Positions 44,759 through 51,319 of a stretch of 64,000 nucleotides of DNA are shown piece by piece. The translations under genes and the position numbers were made by a program. How positions within the stretch are numbered: position 1 is the first letter of the stretch; each line of letters starts with the position of its first letter. Origin of the DNA: Nevskia sp964451925 (lineage in GTDB: Bacteria > Pseudomonadota > Gammaproteobacteria > Nevskiales > Nevskiaceae); assembly GCA_964451925.1 (NCBI GenBank), contig CAYVKA010000014.1, positions 27,785-91,784 of the forward strand. The letters run 5' to 3'. The notes below the pieces were generated by a model, which was not told the DNA's origin, did no database searches, and worked only from the letters and a program-made list of their open reading frames with translations.

Positions 44759-46073
44759 CACCCGGCTTGCGGCGGCGACGGCCGCCGCGACGACGGCGCT
44801 TCTTCTTCGGCGCCTCGCCCGGCGCGCCCGCCTGCGTTGCGGGAGATTGCGCTTCGTCGTCGTAGGGCAGCGGCGGCGGCACCTCGCCCTTCTGCGCCTG
44901 TGTCCACCACTCGGCCAGTGCGGCGACGCCGGGCTCGCCGGACTGGCCGCGCAGCAGCAGGAAGTCGTAAGCCGCACGGAAGCGCGGATGGCTCAGCAGC
45001 CGCTTGACGCGCGCGCCGCGGCGATTCTCGAAGCGCGGCTGCAGCGACCAGATCTCGCGCATCGGCAGCGAGAAGCGCTTGGGGATGGCGATGCGCAGCT
45101 GCTGGTGCGCGATCACTTCCTCGGCGGCCTGCACCTGCGCGATCGGCGGCGCGTGGCCCTGCTTGCGTTCGAGCAGTTCCAGGCGCTTGGAATAGGCCGG
45201 CCACAGCATCGCGGCGAACAGGAAGGCCGGCGTCACCGGCTGGTCGGCGACGATGCGCGCGGCGGTGTTGGTGAGGGCCTGGCGGATCAGGGCCTCGACG
45301 CTGGGGTCGTCGGCGTCCAGCGCCTCGTCGGTCAGCGGCAGCAGGTGGCTGAACAGGCCGTACTTGCGCAGCCCTTCCAGATTGGCCACGGCGTCGCGGT
45401 TGAGGAACAGCTTGAGCACTTCGTCAAACAGGCGCGCCGGCGGAATCTCGCGCAGCAGCGAAGCCAGCCGATGGATCGGCTCGCCGGTTTGCGCATCGAT
45501 GGTGAAGCCCAGCTTGTTGGCGATGCGCACCGCGCGCAGCATGCGCACCGGGTCCTCGCGGTAGCGCAGTTCCGGATCGCCGATCAGCCGCAGACTGCGC
45601 TGGCGCAGATCCTCGACGCCGCCGGCGAAGTCGACGATGGAGAAGTCGCGGATGTCGTAGTACAGCGCGTTGACGCTGAAGTCGCGGCGGAAGGCGTCCT
45701 GCTCCAGCGTGCCGTAGACGTTGTCGGACAGGATGCGCCCGGTCTCGTCGCGCTCGTGGCTCTCGGTGATCGGGCCACGGAAGGTGGTGACTTCAAGGAT
45801 TTCGTCGCCCATGCGGACGTGGGCGATGAGGAAACGGCGTCCCACCAGGCGGCAGGAGCGGAACAGCCGGCGGATCTCCTCGGGATGGGCGCTGGTGGCG
45901 ATGTCGAAGTCTTTCGGCTCGATGCCGGCCAGAAGGTCGCGCACGGCACCGCCCACCATGTAGGCTTCGTGGCCGGCGTCCTTCAGCGTGTAAAGCACCT
46001 TGAGCGTGCCGTGCGAGATATTCGAGCGCGAGATGGGATGCTGGTCTCGCGGAATGCGGAGCGGCTCGGTAAT
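44733..46073 (-). CDS. pcnB: poly(A) polymerase I, probable AUU start
   Basis: 446 residues if the ATT at 46073 is the start. It is preceded by a strong AAGGAG with 6-nt spacing, and the protein then begins TEPLRIPRDQHPISRSNIS, as conserved. No ATG occurs in frame; only a GTG (46130) and a TTG (46184) lie further up, without a proper site. E. coli pcnB is known to use AUU. Domain evidence: nucleotidyltransferase VGGAVRDLLAGIEPKDFDIAT, FNVNALYYDI-like block, RMLRAVRIANKLGF, and a basic C-terminus (KKKRRRRGGRRRR). Adds poly(A) tails that promote RNA decay. Confidence 0.92.
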   Translation of the reverse strand: MTEPLRIPRDQHPISRSNISHGTLKVLYTLKDAGHEAYMVGGAVRDLLAGIEPKDFDIATSAHPEEIRRLFRSCRLVGRRFLIAHVRMGDEILEVTTFRGPITESHERDETGRILSDNVYGTLEQDAFRRDFSVNALYYDIRDFSIVDFAGGVEDLRQRSLRLIGDPELRYREDPVRMLRAVRIANKLGFTIDAQTGEPIHRLASLLREIPPARLFDEVLKLFLNRDAVANLEGLRKYGLFSHLLPLTDEALDADDPSVEALIRQALTNTAARIVADQPVTPAFLFAAMLWPAYSKRLELLERKQGHAPPIAQVQAAEEVIAHQQLRIAIPKRFSLPMREIWSLQPRFENRRGARVKRLLSHPRFRAAYDFLLLRGQSGEPGVAALAEWWTQAQKGEVPPPLPYDDEAQSPATQAGAPGEAPKKKRRRRGGRRRRKPGDAPGGGQD

Positions 46074-46216
46074 GGTCGGCTCCTTGTTCCCGGTTACCCG
46101 TCTGTGGAGTTTTCGCGTGGCCTCGGCCACCGCTCCTATGATACCGCCCCTGCGCTCGGCCAACAGTGACCTCCCGGTCCGCAAATCCGGCAGCCGGAAG
46201 CCCGACAGTACCGGTC

Positions 46217-46245
46217 AGAAAAAAGCCCGCGCGAAGCGGGCTCTT
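46217..46245 (-). terminator. original terminator of tRNA-Glu, now separated by the mobile element
   Basis: On the minus strand AGCCCGC / GCGGGCT with a TTCGC loop is followed by TTTTTT. It lies 10 bp outside the left attachment repeat. Before insertion it would have followed the tRNA-Glu directly. Confidence 0.75.
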
Positions 46246-46255
46246 TGCCTGATCT

Positions 46256-46272
46256 TGGCGCTCCTACCGGGA
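46256..46272. repeat. left attachment site, 17-bp direct repeat
   Basis: Identical to the tRNA-Glu 3' end at 58535-58551. A second shared word, TCTAACTCATT, occurs at 46289-46299 and at 58506-58516 and may be an integrase arm site. Confidence 0.85.
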
Positions 46273-46436
46273 GGAGAACCCTTTAGAGTCTAACTCATTG
46301 ACTCCAAAGCACTTTTAACTTGGCTATTCGACAAACACGATCCCCAAGGTGGCTCGCCAAAGTGGACCTGTGATTGAAAATTCTAGCATGCTCCCCATGA
46401 TTGCTGCATGTCGCAATAGCACGAAAGGGAGCGGCA

Positions 46437-46901
46437 ATGCTAAAAGACTTCGACGCCACGAAGAAACAGCTCGCGGAACTCGCGGAAGTCATCAACAAGT
46501 TCAAGTCGGACGCTGTTCAGCTCCGCTTGATTGATCTTCTGTTCAGCGGGGCGACGCCCGGCGAGCCGGCAGCCCCCCGTGAGGCGAGCGAAAAACTGCC
46601 GCGCCGCAAAAAGGGAAAGAGAGCAGCGAAGGCTGAGAGCGGAAGCGGCGGCGGCGGGGCCAAGTCCCCAAGGAAGGCGTCTTCTGGTTCGGGGGCAGTT
46701 GCGACGCTGCAAAAAATCGTTGACGACGATTTCTTTAAACAGCCAAGGACGATTAGTGACATTTGTGGGCACAGCTCCCAAACCTTGGCGCGACCGATGA
46801 AGTCCAACGACATCTCCGGAAAGCTTGCCCGGCTAGTCAGAGAGAAAGTTCTTTCTCGAACGAAAAATGCCGAAGGCCAATACGAGTACAAAAACGCTTG
46901 A
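46437..46901 (+). CDS. hypothetical protein with basic linker and C-terminal winged-helix-like region
   Basis: 154 residues from ATG 46437, preceded by AGGGAG. Three parts: an N-terminal helix (LKDFDATKKQLAELAEVI, likely coiled coil), a basic low-complexity linker (about 60-95; RRKKGKRAAK, then a Ser/Gly stretch), and a C-terminal region (about 95-154; ISDICGHSSQTLARPMKSND, KLARLVREKVLSRT) that reads like a small winged helix. I do not recognise the family. The next gene overlaps its stop, so the two form a unit. First cargo gene inside the element. Confidence 0.75.
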   Translation: MLKDFDATKKQLAELAEVINKFKSDAVQLRLIDLLFSGATPGEPAAPREASEKLPRRKKGKRAAKAESGSGGGGAKSPRKASSGSGAVATLQKIVDDDFFKQPRTISDICGHSSQTLARPMKSNDISGKLARLVREKVLSRTKNAEGQYEYKNA

Positions 46902-47671
46902 GCACGGCGCTTGAGCAGGCGCTAAATGGTGTTCCTGCAGCGATCAGGAAGCACCTAATTGCATCGTATTTGGAACTGAAAACCGCCCTATCCCAGGGAC
47001 GGCACGATGCTGCCGGCATGGGCGCCGGCAAACTCTGTGAGGCGGCAATTCGGCTGCTGCAGCAGCGCTCATCTGGTAAACACACCCCCTTCGGAAAAAA
47101 GATTCCGAACTTCGCAGATGAGTGCCGCAACATCATTACTAGCCAGAACACGAACAACCTGAGCGATTCAGAAAAGCTGATCCTGCCCCGCGCCCTTGTG
47201 TTTCTTTACACCATGCGGAACACGCGTGGGATAGGCCACATTGGCGGTGATGTGGATGCCAATGCGATTGACTCGGCGACAATGGGACGAACCGCCGACT
47301 GGATCATCTGCGAGTTGATCCGCATACACCACAGCCTGTCGCTGGAAGAAGCGCAGGACATTGTGGATGGCCTTTCCATCCGCCAGCTTCCCGATGTGTG
47401 GGAGGTCGCAGGCAAGAAGCGAATTCTCCGCGACGGGCTCACGGCTAGAGACGAAACCCTGCTGCTCCTGCATTCGTCCAAGGACAGTGCCGTTCTTACC
47501 GAAGACCTTGTATCTTGGATTGAGTACTCGAATCCGGGCGTCTTCAAGTCGAAGGTCCTAAAGAAGCTGCACAGCGAACGCCTTGTCGAGTGGGACACCG
47601 ACAGCGATTCCGTGACCCTTTCGCCCAAGGGGGCGAAGCACGTTGAGGAATGCTTGCTCACCAAGAAGTAG
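46898..47671 (+). CDS. HEPN-like protein with C-terminal winged helix, partner of the preceding gene
   Basis: 257 residues from a TTG at 46898 that overlaps the previous TGA (TTGA). The N-terminal helical domain (about 1-155) contains LKTALSQGRHDAAGMGAGKL and the diagnostic-looking TMRNTRGIGHIGGD, which fits the HEPN nuclease pattern R-x6-H and resembles the RN-x2-G-x2-H block of abortive-infection C-terminal domains. The C-terminal part (about 185-257; LLLLHSSKDSAVLTEDLVSW, LKKLHSERLVEWDTDSDSVT) looks like a winged helix. Inferred: an RNase-type effector or nucleic-acid-linked regulator; a defence role is plausible but unproven. No canonical start fits better. Confidence 0.7.
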   Translation: MSTALEQALNGVPAAIRKHLIASYLELKTALSQGRHDAAGMGAGKLCEAAIRLLQQRSSGKHTPFGKKIPNFADECRNIITSQNTNNLSDSEKLILPRALVFLYTMRNTRGIGHIGGDVDANAIDSATMGRTADWIICELIRIHHSLSLEEAQDIVDGLSIRQLPDVWEVAGKKRILRDGLTARDETLLLLHSSKDSAVLTEDLVSWIEYSNPGVFKSKVLKKLHSERLVEWDTDSDSVTLSPKGAKHVEECLLTKK

Positions 47672-47705
47672 ATCACTGAAGCCCAGGAAAGAAGGGGGCG
47701 TGATC

Positions 47706-47739
47706 TTTCCCGCACGACCCGCCAGGGTGGTGCGGGAAA
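47706..47739 (+). terminator. hairpin after the HEPN-like gene pair
   Basis: A perfect 10-bp inverted repeat, TTTCCCGCAC / GTGCGGGAAA, with an inner ACCC / GGGT. There is no T tract after it, so termination is likely but not certain. Confidence 0.5.
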
Positions 47740-47748
47740 TCAGTGCAA

Positions 47749-47949
47749 CGCATGACGCGCCAGCGTGATGCGACCAAGCCTTTAACCTTTACGGCCGCGC
47801 CGACTCGGCAGAGCAAACGGCTGTATGCGAAAGGGGTGCAGGGGAAACGGCGCAGCATTTCTCCTGCCTCACCTACCAATTGAATCCCACCAAGCGGAGC
47901 GACTGGGATTCAATTGGTATAGTGAGTGATACCTATTGATTTCAATAGA
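47749..47949. other. probable oriT region upstream of the relaxase gene
   Basis: Three inverted repeats in 200 bp: CGCAT(g)ACGC / GCGT(g)ATGCG (47749-47772), a perfect 16-bp pair TACCAATTGAATCCCA / TGGGATTCAATTGGTA (47874-47889 and 47904-47919) and CTATTGA TT TCAATAG (47934-47949). MobV relaxases nick at such a repeat just upstream of their own gene. The region has no ORF. Confidence 0.55.
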
Positions 47950-48021
47950 TTTTTTGCTACTCTAAAAATGTGCCCTCCCCAAGGGCACCCGGCCATAAAA
48001 AATCAAAAAAAGGAGGCCACC

Positions 48022-49809
48022 ATGACCAAAATCCCATATGCCATTTGCAGGACTGAAAAGCTCCATTTCCAGGACTTGAACAAGGCTTCAGCGCACAACT
48101 TCCGCGACAAGGCTGTCCCCAATGCGGACGAAAGCAAAACCATACTGCCAATGCTCGGTTGTGCATCTGGCGAAGCGTTCGTTTCGGAGATCAAGCGCCG
48201 ATTCGAAAGCTGGAAAGAGAGGAAGCTAGAGGCCAAGGCGGGAAAGAGGGGCGCAAAGATGGCGCACGATCCTGTCGTATGTGTCGAAGTGCTGCTGACT
48301 GCATCACCGGAATACTTCCGCCCCGAGAATCCCGATCAGGCAGGGCATTGGCGCGCTGATCGCCTCGAAGCCTGGAAAAAGACCATCGCGCAATTCGCCA
48401 CCAGCTATTTTGGAGATAACCTCGTCTCCGTTATCTTGCACTTGGATGAGGCGACCCCTCATGCACACTGTCTCTGCATGCCCTTCGATCAAGAGGGGAA
48501 TCTCAATGCCAAGCGCCTATTCAATCGCGCCAACCTGATCAAACTGCAAGACGCTTATGCCCAAGCCTGCAAGCCGCTTGGCTTGCAGCGCGGCCTGCGT
48601 GGGTCCCAGGCCAGCCATGAGGATATCAAGGATTTTTACGGGCTGGTGAATCGTGAGACGCCCCAAATCACAGCCAAGCAACTCAACGCCAAGGCGATAG
48701 AGCTACCCGGAAAGGTCGAACGGCTCAGCGATGAGACCATGCAAGCATTCGCAGAATCCGCCTACCAGCAAGGCGCCAAGGCGGCCGCAAAGCTCTACGA
48801 AGAAAAGCTCGAAGTGGTATCAGCCAAGGCCGACGCCTATGACCTGGCGCGGCGAAGGGAGGACGAGGCCAGCCTTGCCCTGAGCAAGGCCCGCAAGCTC
48901 GCCAGCGACGTGCGAATCATTCCCCTAGAGGAGGTGTTGCAAAAGCTAGGCGCAGTGCCTGACGCGAATCAGATCAACCATTGGTTGATGCCAGGGCGCT
49001 CAATCTCAGTCAATGGCAGCAAGTTTTTCGATCCACAAACCCGCAAGGGCGGGGGCGGGGCTATTGATCTGGTCAAGTACCTGGAAGGCGTGGACTACAC
49101 GCGAGCAGTGGAATGGTTGGCCTTGGAGTTTGGCAAGGCGCACACCACAGGTGAAGCCATCCGCGCCGCGCATGAAGTGGCATCTAGCGCTTGCGACAGG
49201 CCACAGCCCTTGCCGGTGCCCGATCCTGTGCCCGAAAACTTGCCGCGAGTAGTGGACTACTTGGTCAATGAGCGCCACATTCCACAGGCGCTAGTGGATT
49301 CACTGACCGCCAAGGGCACGCTATATGCAGATCGCCACGCTAACTGTGTATTTCAAACCAAGACAACAGACGGGCAGCAAGGCGCCGAACTCCGCGGCAC
49401 AACCGGTGTACCGTTTCATGGCAACCGCGGCAGGATGGGCACTTTTCTCCTGGCGCCCAAGGATCGCGGCAGCAAGGAGGCGGTGTTCGTAAAGAGCGCA
49501 ATTGACGCCTTGAGCTATCGCACCCTGCATCCGTTGTGTGGGTGGGTGTTTTCCGTCGCCGGCCAGGTGGTGCGGCAGGTCCGCAAGCTAGCCCGCGAAT
49601 TGATCCAGCAGGGCTATAAGGTCATCGCTGCGTTCGGCAAGTCTGCTGAAGGGCCGCTCATGAGCATTGCATTGATGGATGAAGGGGCTGCGCATCGAGA
49701 GTTGCCTCCATCAGGAGGCGACTGGAGCGATGAATTGACCCATGCCCGTCAGCCCAGTGAGGTACCAGCCCCCGTGGCGGTGAGCAAGCTGAGCTTGTTC
49801 CTCAAATGA
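48022..49809 (+). CDS. MobV/Pre-type relaxase fused to primase-like and Toprim domains
   Basis: 595 residues from ATG 48022 with a strong AAAGGAGG. The N-terminal relaxase (about 1-200) has the MobV motif HLDEATPHAHCLCMP (HxDExxPHxH) and an N-terminal KASAHNFRDKA block. A charged helical stretch follows (about 205-285). Next comes a CHC2/DUF3991-like primase domain (about 290-375; VLQKLGAVPDANQINHWLMP, GGGAIDLVKYLEG) without the zinc cysteines, then a Toprim-like domain (EAVFVKSAIDALSYRTLHP). It should nick oriT and start transfer; the extra domains may help prime the strand. An earlier in-frame start (47926) lies in the oriT region and is rejected. Confidence 0.9.
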   Translation: MTKIPYAICRTEKLHFQDLNKASAHNFRDKAVPNADESKTILPMLGCASGEAFVSEIKRRFESWKERKLEAKAGKRGAKMAHDPVVCVEVLLTASPEYFRPENPDQAGHWRADRLEAWKKTIAQFATSYFGDNLVSVILHLDEATPHAHCLCMPFDQEGNLNAKRLFNRANLIKLQDAYAQACKPLGLQRGLRGSQASHEDIKDFYGLVNRETPQITAKQLNAKAIELPGKVERLSDETMQAFAESAYQQGAKAAAKLYEEKLEVVSAKADAYDLARRREDEASLALSKARKLASDVRIIPLEEVLQKLGAVPDANQINHWLMPGRSISVNGSKFFDPQTRKGGGGAIDLVKYLEGVDYTRAVEWLALEFGKAHTTGEAIRAAHEVASSACDRPQPLPVPDPVPENLPRVVDYLVNERHIPQALVDSLTAKGTLYADRHANCVFQTKTTDGQQGAELRGTTGVPFHGNRGRMGTFLLAPKDRGSKEAVFVKSAIDALSYRTLHPLCGWVFSVAGQVVRQVRKLARELIQQGYKVIAAFGKSAEGPLMSIALMDEGAAHRELPPSGGDWSDELTHARQPSEVPAPVAVSKLSLFLK

Positions 49810-49813
49810 AGAA

Positions 49814-49834
49814 GGGGCGCGTAGCGCCCCTTTT
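49814..49834 (+). terminator. intrinsic terminator after the relaxase gene
   Basis: GGGGCGC / GCGCCCC with a 3-nt loop, then TTTTCTTC. The flanking GAAGAA / TTCTTC makes it usable in both directions, for the relaxase gene and the convergent operon. Confidence 0.8.
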
Positions 49835-49854
49835 CTTCATCTTCCCAGCCCGCT

Positions 49855-50250
49855 TCAAAGCTTTCGCTTGATTGGAGTGCCAGGTACTTCTTGCGCATCG
49901 GTTGGAGTCAAATCATGGGTTTTCTGTCCGTGATGGACCGGCAATGTCTCAGCGCAACACTGACCGCCCAACTGGCATACCCTCTCAATTCGAGGGGCGA
50001 TGCCAGGGCAATACCTCTCCAAGCTCTTACGGCTGCTAGCATGTGCACGGCAGAACTCCCCGATTGCATCATCGAGATCTGAGTCAAGCTGCCCTCCTGA
50101 AAGGGCAGCTTGCTCATATACCTCTAGAACGTCGCTCAACTCCTGAAGAGTTGCCTCGCGCCCGGAGCCACTACTTATTATGGGCTCCCCCTTCATGCGC
50201 TTGGTTATCCTTCTAAGCTCCCGGGCCAAGATTCGGTTAAGTGCATTCAT
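49855..50250 (-). CDS. hypothetical protein, element operon gene 3
   Basis: 131 residues (MNALNRILARELRRITKRMKG). Mostly helical, with a Cys/His group (CRAHASSRKSLERYCPG, CQLGGQCCAETLPVHH) that could bind metal. Not recognised. It starts where the preceding gene stops (shared base at 50250), so translation is coupled. Third gene of a minus-strand operon converging on the relaxase terminator. Confidence 0.6.
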   Translation of the reverse strand: MNALNRILARELRRITKRMKGEPIISSGSGREATLQELSDVLEVYEQAALSGGQLDSDLDDAIGEFCRAHASSRKSLERYCPGIAPRIERVCQLGGQCCAETLPVHHGQKTHDLTPTDAQEVPGTPIKRKL

Positions 50251-50525
50251 TAGATGCTCCCTCCTTTCTTGGCTCGCTTGCCGGGAGCCTTAGGAGGAAA
50301 CTCTGCAGCGGCCTCCTTCAGCTTTGGCAGCAACTCACGAGCGGCTTTGAGGATGATGGCATTGCCACCGCCAGCAAAGTGTCCAGACAGACGTGCCATG
50401 GTCTCTGTCCACTCGCGGTAAAAGTCGGCATCGACCTTTAGCTTGAAGTTGAGCATTGGCACATGGTCACCGCTTACAACGACTTGGGCTTTTGGCATGA
50501 GCCCGAACATTTCAACGTTTGACAT
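50250..50525 (-). CDS. hypothetical protein, element operon gene 2
   Basis: 91 residues from ATG 50525 (MSNVEMFGLMPKAQVVVSGD), with a GGAGGTACC ribosome site like that of the upstream gene. Ends in a basic tail (PKAPGKRAKKGGSI). The short beta-strand beginning and helix-rich middle fit a small DNA- or relaxosome-associated protein, but the family is not recognised. Confidence 0.65.
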   Translation of the reverse strand: MSNVEMFGLMPKAQVVVSGDHVPMLNFKLKVDADFYREWTETMARLSGHFAGGGNAIILKAARELLPKLKEAAAEFPPKAPGKRAKKGGSI

Positions 50526-50599
50526 TTTGGTACCTCCGATTAAGTTAATGTCATCATTCCTCCGATCTTCACAATGAAAAACGTAAGGACACCGCTTGC

Positions 50600-50830
50600 C
50601 TACAGGAGTTTGATGAGAGGAGAGATCTGCTTGCGGCGGATCAACTCCTCGATACAAAGCTCCCGAAGTAGCTCAGACAGATTTCCACTTCTCTCCACAT
50701 CGGCGATGAGCTTCAGTTGTTCGGCATAAGGCTCTTCCAGTACGAAGTTGAGCCTTACTCGCCTTTCGGACTTTTTGGTTGAGCCCTTGGGCCTGCCGCG
50801 TCGCCTCTTTCCACCCGCTTCAGCTTCCAT
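50600..50830 (-). CDS. small AT-hook plus ribbon-helix-helix-like DNA-binding protein
   Basis: 76 residues. The N-terminus GGKRRRGRPKGSTKK is an AT-hook (GRPKG). The remainder (RRVRLNFVLEEPYAEQLKLI ... NLSELLRELCIEEL) looks like a ribbon-helix-helix fold of the MobC/CopG kind. Ribosome site AGGAGGTACC directly before the ATG. First gene of the three-gene minus-strand operon; an AT-rich region upstream is a natural target. It may be a relaxosome accessory protein or an element regulator. Confidence 0.7.
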   Translation of the reverse strand: MEAEAGGKRRRGRPKGSTKKSERRVRLNFVLEEPYAEQLKLIADVERSGNLSELLRELCIEELIRRKQISPLIKLL

Positions 50831-50854
50831 CGTGGTACCTCCTGAACATGTGAA

Positions 50855-50940
50855 TATAGTGACATATATTTTTATGTAAGTAAATACTGTGAATTATAAG
50901 TGATTGAAAAATAATAAAATATAGTTACTACAGGGTGTGG
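50855..50940. promoter_or_regulatory. AT-rich region upstream of the AT-hook operon
   Basis: An unusually AT-rich stretch in a GC-rich genome, with ATATATTTTTATG- and AATAATAAAATATAG-like runs. It probably carries the operon promoter and binding sites for the AT-hook protein. No clear palindrome. Confidence 0.4.
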
Positions 50941-51015
50941 GATTTAAGTGGCTTTACTAGCAATTCAACCATCTGTACGACGCTGGGAGTGGCCGCATAG
51001 ACCAGTTTCCAGGCT

Positions 51016-51255
51016 TCACCCTTGGCGATGCGGCCCGCCCGCGGCATTGAAGGCGGTTCGCCATTCACGGGTAATCTGCGGCAGCCTTGCCAACACCTCT
51101 CGGCAAAAGGGCACTTCGTCTAGATAGCCCATATGCAGCATGTCGATGATGCGGCAGAAGTACGAACGACCGTGCTGCCACCAAGTGAAGTGATCCACCA
51201 TGAGCACATGCCGAACCTCGCGTTGCGCCACCCGCCCTAGCTTTTCCAGTTCCAC
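51016..51255 (-). pseudogene. short degraded open frame downstream of the kinase gene
   Basis: 79 codons from a GTG (VELEKLGRVAQREV ... LMVDHFTWWQHGRSYF). The frame is already broken by a TAG seven codons upstream, and the sense part beyond it seems continuous, so this may be the tail of a lost gene. The aromatic-rich protein text looks real rather than random, but no family is recognised. Confidence 0.35.
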
Positions 51256-51319
51256 TCCGTCGAGCAGGGCCTCCTAGCGAGCGGTCAACATCTCGGCGTT
51301 CGCCAATGAACTCGCACCG

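Noticed and set aside
50250..50657. Longer start for the second gene of the AT-hook operon
   Set aside because: The extension overlaps the upstream gene; ATG 50525 has a strong GGAGG site identical in form to the neighbour's.
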